Below, one piece after another: positions 15,001 through 30,000 of a DNA stretch of 64,000 bases. This DNA comes from Methylobacterium sp. AMS5 (GTDB taxonomy: Bacteria; Pseudomonadota; Alphaproteobacteria; Rhizobiales; Beijerinckiaceae): NCBI RefSeq assembly GCF_001542815.1, contig NZ_CP006992.1:2485501-2549500 (forward strand). The letters run 5' to 3'. The position numbers were made by a program, and so were the translations under genes. How positions within the stretch are numbered: the first letter of the stretch is position 1; every line of letters starts with the position of its first letter. The notes under the pieces were generated by a model. The model was given only the letters and a program-made list of their open reading frames with translations, had not been told where the DNA came from and did no database searches.

Positions 15001-18000
15001 CGTCGCGGCGGCGGACAATGTGATCGCCAACAACGTCACGGCCGCGATCCGCAACCTCGGCACGACCGGCGGTCTCATCACCCGTGGCTCCGTCGCGGTC
15101 ACGGCGACTGAGAGCGCGACTCTGACGAGCCGCGCGCGTGCCGCGGCCGTGTCCGGCAGCGTTTCGGCCTTCAGCGTCTCCGTCTCGGGCGGCGGCGCGG
15201 GCACCGGCGACACCGTCACGAGCACGACGAGCGCCAGCATCACCAACAGCCGCGTCACGTCCGCGGGCGATGTCGCCGTCAGCGCCAGCGACACCACGAC
15301 GATCGACTCGCAGGTGCTCGGCATCTCGGTCGCCGGCGGGCTGCTCGCCCTCGCGGCCGGCGGCTCCGTCGCCAAGGTCGAGGCGCGCCCGACGGTCACC
15401 GCCGCCATCGAGGGCGGTTCGGTCTCCGCCGCGAATGTGAGCGTGGTCGCGACCGCCCTTCCGTCCGTCAATGCCGTGGCTCATGGCATCAATGCCGGCA
15501 CCGCCGCCATCGGTGCCTCGGTGGCCGAGGCCAAGGTCGCCGCCACGGTCGGAGCCTCGACGAAGAACGTCTCGATCACGGCCGGAAGCCTCTCGGTGCT
15601 CGGCAACCTCGCCCGTCAGGCGGGCCGCGACTCCGCGACGGCAACCGCCTCCGGCTCCGTCGGCGGCCTGATCGGCCTGAACTCGACGGTGACCCTGGCC
15701 GAGAACAGCAGCACGGTCAGCGGCCTGCTCGATGTCGGCACGGTGCTGGCCGTCAGCGGCGCGGTCGCCGTCAGCGCGACGAGCAGCACGCGGCAGACCT
15801 CGACCGCCAGCAGCGCCAGCATCGGCCTCGTCGCGGCCGGTGCGACCGTCTCGTCGGCGAATTCGGCAACCGTGACCAGCGCCCGCGTCGTGTCCCTCGG
15901 CGCGCTCAATGCCGGCTCGATGACCGTCACCGCCTCCGGCATCGACGACAACTTCGCCAAGGGCATTTCCGGCAGCGGCGGCCTCGTCTCGGGCACCGCC
16001 GCCAGCGCCGGTACCAGCATGGGCGGCAGCACGCGGGCCGAACTCGGCACGGGCGTCACCATCGACCTGACGAAGAGCGGCGACAGCACCGGTCTGTTCT
16101 ATCTCTCCGCCGATCACGTCGGCACGATGAACGGCCAGATCATCACCGACAGCTACGGCGCCCTCGCCGGAGCGGGCGCCGTCGTGAACAACACGATCAC
16201 GCACGCGGTGATCGCCGCATTCGGGATCAATTCCCGCGTCACGGCCCGCGACATCCTCGCCACCGCAACGAACACCGTGAACAAGCCGCAGCTCGGACAG
16301 GCCAACATCGTCGGCTCGACCGGCGGTCTGGCCAGCGGCGCGGCGGCGTACAGCACGACGGTTCTCGACATCACCACGCGGGTCGATGTCGGCAGCAACG
16401 CCGACCTGATCACCGTCGCCCGTGCCGGAACCGCAGGCGGAATCCGTCTGGCGGCGAACAACAGCATCAACATCTACGACAAGGTTTCGCTGACCACCGG
16501 CGGCGCGCTGTCGGGCGCCGGCGCCTATTCCAGCATCGAGACCCGGAGCTTCGTCGCGCAGGTCAATATCGGCGCCAACGCGACTCTGTTCACGCTCGGA
16601 AACCTGACCCTTTCGGCCAATGGCGGCGGCAATGCCTATGCGGTCTCGAACTCCGAGACCTACGGTGCGGCCACCGTCGCCAGCGGCAGCACCACCGTCA
16701 TCATCCGGCCGAACAACGCGGTGAACATCGGCGCGGGTGCCGACATCACCGCCTATGGCGATGCGGATCTCCTGGTCGGCACCAACAAGAAGGCTTACGA
16801 CGACGCCTACGACGCGTCGGCGACGACCGACAATTTCGCCGGAAGCGCGATCCCGATCACCTCGCTGGCGGCCAAGATCCGCGTCGAGGAGATCAACACG
16901 ATCAAGATCGATGGCGGCGCCACGATCAAGACCGCGGGCAACGCCAACCTGTTCACGAACCGCCAGGGCAATTCCAATGCCGTGGCCCGCATGAAGGGCA
17001 CGAACTGGACGACCGCCGTCGCCGGCGCCATCGACAGCCTGCTCGGCGGCTCGGCCATCACCCCGGTCGGCGATACGCAGACGGGCTCGATCGGCACCGT
17101 GATCGTCGACGGCACGGTCGTCACCGGCATCACCCGCAACATCTCCATCGTCATCGACGACATGACGCGGGCGCCGGGCAACGGCGCCGCGACCCTGATC
17201 ACGGGAACCGTCAAGCTCAACGGCCAGAAGTACGATGCCGCCGGCAACCCGATCGCGGATTCGGACAACACCAAGAGCTTCACGATCACCCTGCCGGATG
17301 GTGCGACCTCGGCTTCGGCGACGCTGCCGAAGCTGCCCATCACCATCAGCCTCGGCTTCGCCAACGCCCAGTCGAACCTGATCAAGGCCTACGAGGAAGC
17401 GACGAAGGGCCTGTCGACCTACAAGGACAACGCCACGCTCCAGGCCTACTACCAGGGCGAGGTGAACCGGATCAAAGCCGAGCTTCTGGCCGACGGGCTC
17501 GCGGAGTTCCAGACGACGTACGATGGCAGGCAGGTCCTCATCCCGATCTACAAGCAGGTCCAGGCCATCACGGTCAGCCCGTTCTCGGCGGGTGCCGGCG
17601 GCATCATCGTGCGCGCCGACGCCCTGCTCGGCTCGGGCAAGCTCGATGCCGCCTCCGACACGAAGGTCGAGATCACCAACAACTCGGTGGCGAGCCTCGT
17701 CATCGCCGGCATCACGATGCCGGAATCGAATGGCGGCACCTTCTTCAACGACGCACAGATCCCGGTGACGTCGAGCGACGACTTCAACACCCGTCGCCAA
17801 GCGATCATCACGAAGAACGCGGCGAGCCCGGATGCCGCCGCCGCCAAGGTGATCGCCGGTGGCCGTGACGTCAACTTCCAGGTCCTGACCGCCGGCGGTG
17901 TCGTCACGAAGGACAGCAAGAGCGACATCTCACTCAAGAACACCACAGGCGCGCGCAACGGCAATTCTGCGCCGGCCATTCTCATCGTCGGCGACATCTA

Positions 18001-21000
18001 CGCGCCGACGGCGATCCTCAATGTGGCGACGGCCGCGGGCGGTGACCTCACCATCACGGCCAAGACCACCATCAAGGAGCTGAAGACCGATGTCGGCGGC
18101 ACCGTCGCGATCGGCCTGACCGAGGATCTGCGCACCTACTCCGTCGGCGGCGACCCCTACGGCCAGATCAAGGGGGTGCTCGAAGCGGGCTCCGGTCCGA
18201 TGACCGGCAAGTCCGCCTCCGACATCGCTCGGGCGCTGTCCGGCTCGCAGTCGAGCGTCATCGCCAGCGGTGCGGTGACGATCAAGGCGCAGTACCTGAA
18301 CCTCAACGGCCTCGTGCAGAGCGGACGTGACCTCTACAGAATCGTCATCGATCAGTCGGTCGAGAACGAGATTCAGGAGATCATCCGCAATCCCTATCGC
18401 ACCGCGAACCTGAGCACGCTGACCCGCGACGGCTACTCCGCCAGCTACAACCGGCAGACCGGCGCCATCGAGATCGACGAGGTCGTCTCGACCGGCGGCC
18501 AGATCAACCTGACCGGCATCATGCTCAACACCAATGCGGGCGTCGGCGAGCTGCGGGCGCTGGGCGGTTACGCCAAGGTCGAGGTCGTCAATCAGCTCAA
18601 CCGTGACGTCGTCCTCAACCGCATCGACCTCTCACGGCGCGGCATCGGCACGATCGATATCAAGGATCTCGCCTACAAGACCGACGTGAACGGCAACGGC
18701 ATCGCCGATGCCAACGACATCGCCTTCCGCCAAACCCTGATCCGGCAGGACGCCGATGGCGTCGTCACGCGCTACAGCGCCGATCTGAACAGCACCGGCG
18801 CCGAGATCACCAAGTATAACGGCAGCAGCACGACACAGTACGATCCGAAGACCGGATACCGCTACGCTTTCACCATCGGCCAGGGCGCCAAGAACACCTA
18901 CACGCTGACGAGGGGCACATCGGCTTGGCTCGGTATTGATGCCTTCGCCAAGGATCCGCCCCCCCTGAGCGACTTCAACAAGGAGATCACCGAGCCGGCC
19001 GCTCTGCAGCCCGAATCCGCCTATTACTATATCGATACCAGCAAGTCGGGCTACGCCTTCCTGGGCGCGCCCGAATATACGCGCTCGGCCGAGAAGCCGA
19101 AGGAAGTCGCGAGCTGGACGACGAGCACTTGGTACGGAAAGAAGACCTATTACACCAAGTTGCAGGCGATCGATTATACCGAGAAACAGGCGACTCATAG
19201 CCTGCAGGCCGATTACGGCATCAAGATCAATTTCACCGGCGACCGCACCGGCACCGTCAGCATCGATTCGCAAGGCTCCGGCCGCGTGCTGATCGCCGGC
19301 GGCATCAAGAACGACAACGGCACCACGACGATCACCTCTGGCGGGACGATCCAGCATCTCAGCTCGACCGCGGCCATCACCGGATCGCGCGTCACGTTGC
19401 AGGCGGCGCGCGGCATCGGGGTCGGCAATGGCAGCAACGTCACCGATCAGGCGCTCAACGTCACGACCATCGGGGCCGGCAACACGCTCAAGGCCACGAC
19501 CACCGCGGGCAACATCAACCTCAACGTCCGGACCGTCGACAACGAACTCGGGATCGACAAGATCGCGGCGGGTGGCGGCTTCGACGTGAAGCTCGTGTCC
19601 ACGAGCGGCGTCACCATAGCCGGCGAAGGTGTGGTTTCGGGCGGCTCCATCAAGGTGATCGCGGGCGGTCGCTTCGGCTCCGAGGCGGCCCCGATCAAGC
19701 TCGACGGCGGCACCACCGCCCGCGACAAGACCGACATCACGGCGGCCCGCTCGGTCGGCATCCGTGAACTCTCGGGCGACCTGCGCCTGAACAGCCTGAC
19801 GGCCAACGGCGACGTCTACATCAAGGTCGACGCCGGGAATCTGCTCAACGTCAACAACGTCGTCGTGCGCGACGACCGCGTGGCGTCCCAGCTCATCAAC
19901 GGCGTGTGGAAGGATCTCGCTCTCACCACCGAGGATGCGAAGCTGAAGTTCGAGCGCACGCTCAGCGCTTACGAGAGCACCCGTGAGCGCGACTACAACG
20001 CTTACTGGGGGTATCGGAACCAGCAGGCCGACCCCTCCCGCTACGACAGCCGCTTCGAGGTTACCCTCAGCGAGAAGACCGGCGAGCGCGCCTACTATAC
20101 CGCCTTGTTCACGAGCCAGGCGAATGATGCGGGCATCACCGAAGCCGGCGCGGTGAAGACCTACGTCGACAACGCGGTCAAGACGCTCGAAACCAACCGG
20201 ACGCTGCAGTACCGGGTGCTGCACGCCCAGTACGGTCAGTACGGCGACGTCTATCACGCCGACCTCTCGGGTGATTACGCCACCTATTGGGCGATCCGCG
20301 GCACGCAGCCGAACAGCGGCAGCTTCGATTCGGCCTACACGGTTCAGGCGACCGCGTCGGCGCTCGCCAAGATGCAGGCCGCGACGCGTGCCGCCCCGAT
20401 TTCCGGCGATGCGCTGATCGCGCGCGTCACGGCCCAGATCACGCAGCTCGAGACCGATCAGGGCACCCGTCTGACCGAGGCCCAGATCGGGCAGCTCTAC
20501 ACCACGGCCATCGAGGCCGAGGCGCGCGGAACCAAGCTTTCGGGGACCGTGCTGACGGATTACGTCACCGCGCAGATCAAGCAGATCAGCGACTCGCGGA
20601 CCATCGATTTCAACAACTTGAAGCTGGTCTTCGACGGCTTCGACGCTACGAAGGTCTCGAACTTCAGCGTCCAGTACGACCAGTATTGGCAGATGCGTGA
20701 GGCGGGTGACGCGACGACGCTGCAATCGCAGGCCTACACGGATCTCGATGCCGTCTTCGCAGGCTTCGGCAATCACTACGTGGTGAAGCTCGGCGCGGCC
20801 TACGACCTCTACAGCACCTATCTCGCGAACGGGTCGAGCCGGATCAGCGGCGCCGAGCTGACCGCCCTGACCGCGCAATTCACCGAGGAGGCGCTTTCGC
20901 AGACCCTCGGCGAGGCAGCCCTGCGTCTGGCCACTTCCGGCAAGGTGGCGGCGGCGGAAGCCGCGCTCAAGGCGACCTATGCGGCGCTTCATCTCCGCTT

Positions 21001-24000
21001 CGGCGGGCTGGGCGACAGCTACGACGCCTCGACGGTCGCGGCCGAGACGACGGCCGTGCAGGCCGATTACGAAGCCTACTGGAGCTACCGCAACCAGCAG
21101 GTCGATCCGAGCGTCTACAACGCCGCCTTCGCGCCGCGCCTCGCCGGTCAGGCGCTCATCGACGCCGTGGCCGCGGCCCGCACCGCGGCGGAGACGGAGA
21201 ACCTCAGCTCAGCCGCCATCGACGCGGCCCGCACCGCGGCGCAGGGTCTGCGGTCGGCGGCGCTCACGGCGCAGTACCGCTCGCTCAACGCCTTCTTCAA
21301 CAGCCTGCCGGGCTCCTACAACACGGCCGACACGCCCAATACGAACAAGCTGACCGCCGCGAAGCAGGCGGCCCCCGCCTTCTTCATCGACAAGGCGACG
21401 GCCGATGCCATCGACGCCGGCATCAAGCGCTGGACGCAGGACGAATTGCTGAGCGCCGTCGGCCAGGGGCTGCTCAAGGAGACGACCAGCACGATCGTCG
21501 ACAAGCAGGACCCGATCATCAAGGGCGCCAACATCAGAATCGTGACCTCGGGCAATGTCGGCTCCGTGAGCGGAACCAGCCTGATCGATATCGGCCCCGG
21601 TGCCGCGCCGCTCACCCCGGATCAGCAGATCGATCTCGGCGCCGCCGAGCGGAGCGACCTCGTCTTCCTGACGAAGGCTCCGATCACCACCAACGTCATC
21701 TTCGGCCAGTCCGGTAACAACGGCACCGTGACCCGCCAGGACGGCGCGAACTGGGATACGAGCGTCTTCTTCGACAAGAACGGCAAGCTCTACGACGGCA
21801 CGCTCTACATCGGGGGCGTGACGCCGAATGCATCGGCCGAGAGCTCGGTCGGCTACAAGATCATCAGCGTCGTCGGGAACGTCATCACCGTCGACAAGGT
21901 CTTCGGCAGCCAGGGCGTCGCCCGCAACATCGATATCGGGGTCAGTATCGCCGTCACCGGCGAGGCTCCGCGCGTGACCGCCGAAGTCGCCTTCGACCTG
22001 CTCAAGGCGGCCCCGACCACCCTGACCGTCAACTTCAGCAACGACACGGCGACCAACCAGGGTGTTCTGACCCGCACCGACGGCACGGCGTGGGACAGCA
22101 CCTACACGGTCGGCAGCACGCTCTACATCGCCGGCGGCACCGCCAACACCAGCGCGGCCTCCACAAGCGTCTACCGCATCGCGTCCGTCAACGGCTCCGT
22201 GATCCGGCTCGAGGCGACGCAGCTCTTCGTGGCCGAGACCGGCGTCACCGTGAATGTGGGTGTGCGCTCCACCGACGGGACCGGTGTGTCGGTCATCACC
22301 CGCGCGTCGGGCAATTTCCTCGGCGACGGCTTCAAGGACGGCATGCTGATCGGCGTCGCCGGCACCTTCGGCGTGACGTCGGGTAACGCGACCACCAAGG
22401 ACACCAGCTTCACCATCAAGCAGGCGAGCGCCTCGACGCTCATCCTCGAGAGCGCAAGCACGTTCAAGACGGAGAGCGCCCGCAGCGTCGTGCTGTTCCA
22501 GTCGGCCAAGGATGCCGGCAATCCGTTCAATCAGATCACCAAGCTGCTCATTCAGAAGCGCAAGGCGGTCGTCATCGAGGGCACCGGTGCCCTCGACGTG
22601 ACGGCGAACACCCAGATCTTCATCAACACCGCCGCCGTGCTGACCGTGGGCCGCGTGGAATCGGTCTCCGGCAAGGAGATCCGCCTGAAGTCCTCCACGG
22701 GCCTTCTCAACGGCGGCGCGGCGGATGCGGTGAACATCAAGGGCGGCGACACCGTCCTCGAAGGCGGGGACGGCAGCGTCGGCACCGCGACGCGGGTGAT
22801 CGGCATCGATCTGACGACGGGCTCGACCCTGGCGGTCCGTGCGGCGCGCGACATCTTCGTCACCGCCCGCAACGGCGATCTGAACCTGGAATCCGCCTTC
22901 TCGCAGGGCGGCAACGTCACCTTCGTCTCGGATAAGGGCAGCATCCTCGACGGTGTCCACACGGACACCAACAAGATCGTCGCGGCCAACGTCTACCTGA
23001 AGGCCGCCGGCTCGATCGGCGCCAAGGGCGACGCCATCGAGATGAAGCTGACCGGCACCGTCCGGGCCGGCGCCACGGGCGACATCGTTCTGACCGAGAC
23101 GGAAACCAGCATGAAGGTGCTGGCCGTCACCACCAAGGGTGACGTGGTTCTGGCGGCCAAGGCCTCGATCCTCGACGCGGGCGATCTCTCCGACCCGCGC
23201 GACATCGACTCCGCACCGGTGGCCGGTTCGGGCCGTGCCAATGTGAGCGGCCACTCGATCACGCTCACCGCCCTCGACGGCATCGGCGTCGCCGGCGACG
23301 AGTTCGAGATCGACAGCAACGTCGATCGCACGACCGACGGCGTCGTCACGCTTCAGAGCGGCCTGAGCAACCTCTACGTGCTGGAGAGCGCGGGCGATCT
23401 CTACCTCGCCAGCGTCGGCACCGACGCGCAGCGCACGGCCTTCGTCACGGCGGTGGCCGGCAGCATCCTCAACGGATCGACCAACTACAACGAGACCACC
23501 GGCGGCAGCTCCAACCTCCGTTCCGGCAAGGCCTATCTCGTCGCCTCCGGCAGCATCGGCTCGGAAACCAAGCGCATTGTCGCCAACATGCGCAGCCTCG
23601 ACGGCGATCAGTATGGTGGTCTCGAAGCCCGCTCGATCAACGGCGATATCTGGCTGTGGAACATCGGCGGCCTGCGTGTCGGCGGCGTCACCAGCGAAAC
23701 CACCGGTCTGCAGGCGGCTCGGGGCCGGATCGGCATCCGCACGTCGAGCCCGCTGACGATCGACAAGGACATCGTCTCGTCCGGCGACATCATCGAGCAG
23801 GCCGGTGAAACGGGTTCGTCCGGCGACGACCTGACCGTCAAGGCCGGCGTCACGATCTTCTCGACCGGCGGCTCGGTGACGCTGAACGCCGGCGACAACC
23901 TCGTGGTCGAGGCCGGCGCGGTCGTGAAGGCGAAGGGCACCATCACCCTGCGCTCGGACTTCAGCGCGAGCGGTACGCCCGACAACACGGCCTCCCAGAT

Positions 24001-27000
24001 TACGCTGTCCGGCACCTTCGTCGGTTCCTCGATCCTGATCGAGTCCGGGGGCAACGGCGACGAGATCGTGCTGGACGGCACCTTCACGACGGGGCAGCGC
24101 ACGATCGGCGGTGGGGCGACGGCCGCGACGGTCACGGAAGGCGCGATCACGCGCAGCGGCACCATCGAGTTGCGCGCCGGCGAGGGCGACAACAAGATCA
24201 CGATGGTGGGCGCCTACTCCACCGGCGCGCTGATCATCGGCGCCGGTTCGGGCAGCGACACGCTCGCCGATACGCAGGTGACCGGCGGCATCACGCGCAA
24301 GGCCGAGGTCGGCGCGGATTCGGTGACGATCGCGCTCGGGGCGGGCGCGAACACGGTCGGGCTCGGCGGCACCTATGTCGTGACCAATGCCGTGCAGCTC
24401 ACGACGCTGGGCGGCGCCGACATCATCGGCCTGACGGGCAACGTCGATGCCGGAAGCGTCACCCTCGACGCGGGCGAGGGGGATAACCGCCTCACGCTCT
24501 CCGGTGTCTACAAGGCGCGGAACGCCCTCACGATCCGCACCGGCGCGGGCAACGACCGGATCGACCTTCAGGGCAGCTACACGGCCGGCTCGATGGAACT
24601 CTCCGCCGGGACTGGGGCCGGCAGGAACGACCTGACGCTGGATGGCACCTATCGGATCACTGGCGCCCTCACGATCGTGGGCGGGTCGGGCATCGACACC
24701 CTGTCCGACACGCTCACGACCGACATCACGGCCGGCTCGCTGTCGATCAACCTCGGCGACGGCGTCAACACTGCCGATCTCGTCGGCGGCTACGACATCG
24801 CGGGGGCGATGGCGTTCATCACCGGCAGCGCCGACGACGTCATCACCCTCAACGGCGGGATCAAGGCCGCCAGCTACACCCTCGATGCGGGCGCCGGGAA
24901 CAACAGGATCACCCTGGCCGGCACCTACACGGTCACGAACGCGCTCACGATCAGGACCGGTGCGGGCAACGATATCATCGACCTGAAGGGCAACTACAGG
25001 GCCGGTTCGATGTCCCTGGATGCGGGCGCGGGCGACAACGCGCTGACGTTGACCGGCACCTACAAGATCGACGACGCCTTCACGATCACCGCCGCGGGCG
25101 GCACTGATACGCTGACCGACCTGCGGGTCGCGAATGGCGCGGTGGAGAAGGCCAGCGTCGAGGCGAAGTCGCTCGCGATCGACCTCGGCGACGGTGCCAA
25201 TACGGTCACCCTCGCCGGTATCTACCGCATCGCCGCCGCCTTCCGTCTCACCACCGGTTCGGGCCTCGACATCGTCAGCGATCACCGCAAGGTCGGCCAG
25301 ACGGTCACGGATGCGCTCGACCTGACGGCCGGCACCATCACGATCGCGCTCGGCGACGGAAATAACGAGATCGCACTCGCCGGCACGCTTGCCGCCGCGG
25401 ACAGCTTCAGCCTGGTCTCCGGCTCGGGTAACGACACCGTGGTCGATGCGGCGCTCGACGGCGCGACACCGCTCCGGACCGCGACGATCACGGGCAAGAC
25501 CATCGATGTGCATCTCGGCGCGGGGAACAACACCCTCACGCTGCTCGGCACCACGATCGCCACTTCGACCCTGGCGCTGACCAGCCTCGGCGGCCAGGAC
25601 CGGTTCGCCCTGCGCGGCCGGGTCCGCGCTGCGGCCACGGCCATTCGCCTCGGTTCTGGCGACGACAGGCTCGACCTCGCCGTCAGCGAGATCGCCGGCA
25701 ACACGAAGGTCTTCGGTGAGGACGGCGCCGACACGATCAACGTCGATCGCCTGCCCTCGCTCACCAGCAAGACCGGTAGCGCCACCGATACGCTCGACAT
25801 CGACGGCGGCCAGGACACGGACACGATCCGCATCCAGGTGGCCGGCGCCTCGTCCTACCGCATCAACGTGACGGATTCCGGCAATCCCGACCGTGGTGTC
25901 GACACCCTGACGATCCTCGGCACCGATGCCGCCGACCAGTTCCTGATGCGCCGGAACTTCGTCGCGCTCGTCCATCCGAATGCCGACGGCACCTACCCGG
26001 TGAACGCCGTCGTCGAGCGGATCAACTACGACATGAGCATCAACGGGCGCATCATCGTCGAAGGCGGCAAGGGTGACGACCGCTTCGCGATGGACGACAA
26101 CGCCGCGCTGATGACCATCGATGGCGGCGAGGGCAACGACTTCTTCCAAGTGGGCCAGGTCTTCGCGACGCCGCGCGACGTCCCCAACGGGTTGCTCGTG
26201 GAGGACGCCTTCGAGACGACGAAACTGTCCTTCGGCGGCTACCTGTCCCGCGGCATCTCGATCCCGACGGTGATCTACGGCGGTGTCGGCGACGACACCT
26301 TCCAGATCTACTCGAACAAGGCCGATCTGCGTCTCGAGGGCGAGGACGGCGACGACGTCTTCATCGTGCGCGCCTTCGCCACCGCATCCGAGAACAAGAT
26401 CAAGCTCAATGCCGGTGCCGGCAACGACCGGATCGAGTACAACATCAACGCGCCGCTCGACATCGATGGCGGCTCCGGCTTCAATAAGATCGTCGCGCTC
26501 GGTACCGAGTTCGCCGACACCTTCGTGGTGACGCGCGACGGCATCTTCGGTGCCGGCCTGTCGATCCGCTTCACCAACATCCAAGCGGTCGAGGTCGACG
26601 GCCTGGAGGGCGACGACACCTTCTACGTGCTCTCCACCCCGGCGGGCGTCGTCACCACGCTGATCGGCGGCCTGGGCAGCGACACCTTCCACGTCGCCGG
26701 CGACGTCAGCGGCGAGGTCGTCGCCCGCGACGCCAAGGGCAACGCGGCGGTCATCAATCACACGATCAGCAGCACCGACCCGGCCTTCAACGGCCTGTTC
26801 GTGCCCGGCATCAACGCGTCGGTCTCGGCGGCCGATGCGGGCTCCGTCAGCGACGGCGGCGGGCTGACCCTGCGCGAGGATTCCGGCAATACGACCCCGG
26901 ATGCCACCGGCAGCAGTGTCGGGACCTACAAGATCGCACCGCCCGCGCCGAAGACGACTGCCCTGACCAGCACCGATTGGGCCGTGGTCACGGTCTCGGC

Positions 27001-30000
27001 CGCGCAATCCTCGGCGCAGATGCGCGCATTGGCCGGCAACGCGGGCACTGTCGAGATCTCGACGGACGGCATCAATTGGGCGGATGCGCTGACGCTGCGC
27101 TTCACCGCCGTCTTCGACAACGCCAGCAACACCTACGTCTGGACGGCCGACCGGACGGTCTTCGTCCGTGCCAAGTCGGACACGGCGCTCGAGGGCGACC
27201 AGAACGTGGCGATCGGCCACTCGGTGATCAGCTCCAACGCGGAGGTGAACAGCACCTTTGTCCGCAACACGCTGGTCAAGGTCATCGACAACGACAAGCC
27301 GGGGCTGATTATCACCGAGAGCGGCGGCGCGACGTCGGTCATCGAGGGCAACGGCAACAAGCCCCAGAACAAGGACAGCTACACCGTCGTCCTCAACAAT
27401 GCCCCGCTGGTCGGCGAGGAGGTGCGCGTCACGCTCAACGTGTCGAGCACGGAAGTCGTCTTCTCCGACGGCAACGGCAACCTGCTGCCGCAGGACGGCA
27501 ACGGCCGGGCCTATCTCATCTTCACCCTGGCCAACTGGAACCAGCCGCAGACGGTGCTGGTCTCCTCCCCGGCAGACCTGAAGCCCGAGAACCGCTTCGT
27601 CGCGGAGATTACCCACACCGTCACCAGCACCATGAACGGCGGAGCCACGGAGGGCTTCTTCAAGGCGGCGCTCGTCGGCCAGCCAGTGGTGCGGGTGCAG
27701 GTGACCGACGGCAACACCGCCGGCGTGGTGGTGACGCCCAAGGAGGGCGGCGTCGTCGTGACGCCCAACCAGACGTCCTACTACGACGTCGTCCTGACCA
27801 TGCCGCCGAAGGCGCCGGTGACGATCACGCTGGCCGGAGACGGCCAGACGATCACGTCGAGCGCGGACAGCCGGTTCAAGGCGGCCGACGGCACCAACCC
27901 GGCCACCATCACCTTCACCGCGACGGATTGGGACCAGGCCGTTCGGGTCACCGTGGCGCGCGATCCCAACGGCGCGCGGACGACCTCGGACCTCAAGACC
28001 TTCTCGCGTCAGCCGCACGAGCTCAGCGGCATCGAGGGACCGCTGGTTCTGGAGGGCGGTGTCGGCCCCGAGAGCCGTTCGCTGACCCCGGCCATCGTCC
28101 TGCCGGGCGAGAACAACCCGGTCGTCGACCGCAACATCGTCGATGACGGGCTGCCCGACTTCGACAAGGTGACGCTCTACAACGACTCCACGACGGCGGG
28201 CGTCTCCGGCACGGTGAGTGCCACGCATATCGACGGCTTCGGCATGTCGACGAACGACGTCACCACGGCCACGAGCAGCAGCAACACCGTGCGCACCTTC
28301 GAGGGCGGCGTGACCTATAGCGGCATGCGGTCGGTCGAGCTGCTGCTCGGCTCCGGCGCCGACACGGTCACGGTGACCGGCACGGCCGTCGGCACCCTCA
28401 CCGCGATCCATGGCGGCGGCGGCGCCGATACGATCACGGTGACCGGCTCGCAGGGCACGCTCGCCCTGTTCGGCGATACCACCGCCGACGGCAGCCGCTA
28501 CGACTCCACCTTCGAGAAGCAGACCGGACGCGGCTACGGCTTCCGCGATGAGGGGACCCTGGATCGCGACAACACGATCGTCAGCCTCAACGACATCATC
28601 GATGCCTCGGGCGCGACCGGCCTCGTCATCATCGACGGCGGCGCCGGCAACGACACGATCACCGGCGGCAAGGGGCGCAACATCATCGCCGGCGGCACCG
28701 GCAACGACACGATCGTCGGCGGACCGGCTGCGGACACCATCCTCGGCGATTCCAGCCTCAACCTCGACGACGTCCGCCGCATCGTGACGATCGCCGATCC
28801 CTTCATCGATCAGGCGCGGGCCGCGGGCACCGACACGATCGACGCCAAGGGCGGCGACAACGTCATCGTCGGCGATCACGGCCAGATCTACCAGGACGGC
28901 TCGGCCACCGCGGGCATCGCGCTCGAGGGAACCCACGTCGTCAGCCGGGTCGTCTCGACCCATACCGGCATCGGCGGCGGCGACCTGATCACCGCGACCG
29001 ACGGCAACAACATCATCATCGGCGGCTTCGGAGCCGACACGATCACCGTGGGCGCGGGCAACCACGTCATCCTCGGCGACAACGGCGAGGCGGTGTTCGA
29101 CAGCGGCGTCCTGACCAGCCTGCGCAGCACCGCCGGGACGACCGGCGGCGCCGACACGATCAAGGCGAGCGACGGCGACACCACGATCATCGGCGGCGCC
29201 GGCAAGGAGGGCATCACCGTCGGCAAGGGCACGCATGTCATCCTCGGCGATACCGGCGAGGCGCGCTTCGTCCCGGGCACGCGGATCATCAACGGCGTGA
29301 CCGTGCCGGTTCCGGTCCTGACCAGCATCAAGACCACGGACGACGAAGCGGCCGTCGGTGACGACGACAGCATCGAGACCGGCGACGGCAACGTCACCGT
29401 CATCGGCGGCGCGGGCGCGGACACGATCACGCTCGGCAAGGGCACGCAGGTCGTGCTCGGCGACAGCGGTTCGGCCACCTTCACGAACGGCAAGATCGCG
29501 GCCATCACCTCGGTGGCGACCGAGGTCGGCGGCAACGACACGATCAAGGCGTCTGATGGCGACACCACGATCATCGGCGGCGCAGGCGCCGACACGATCG
29601 ATGTCGGCGCGGGCAACCACGTCATCCTCGGCGACAACGGTCGGGCCGTGTTCACCGCGGGCGCACTGGTCTCGATCGAGAGCATCGATCCCGAAACCGG
29701 CGACAACGACACCGTGTCGGCCAAGGACGGCAACGCCACGGTGATCGGCGGCGTGGGAGCGGACCGGATCACGCTCGGCAAGGGCACGCAGGTCGTGCTC
29801 GGCGATAGCGGTTCGGCCACCTTCATCGACGGCAAGATCGCGACCATCACCTCGATCGCGACCGCGATCGGCGGCGGCGACACGATCACCGCATCCGACG
29901 GTGACACCACGATCATCGGCGGCGCGGGTGCCGACACGATCGATGTCGGCGCGGGCAACCACGTGATCCTCGGCGACAACGGCAAGGCCGTGTTCACCGC

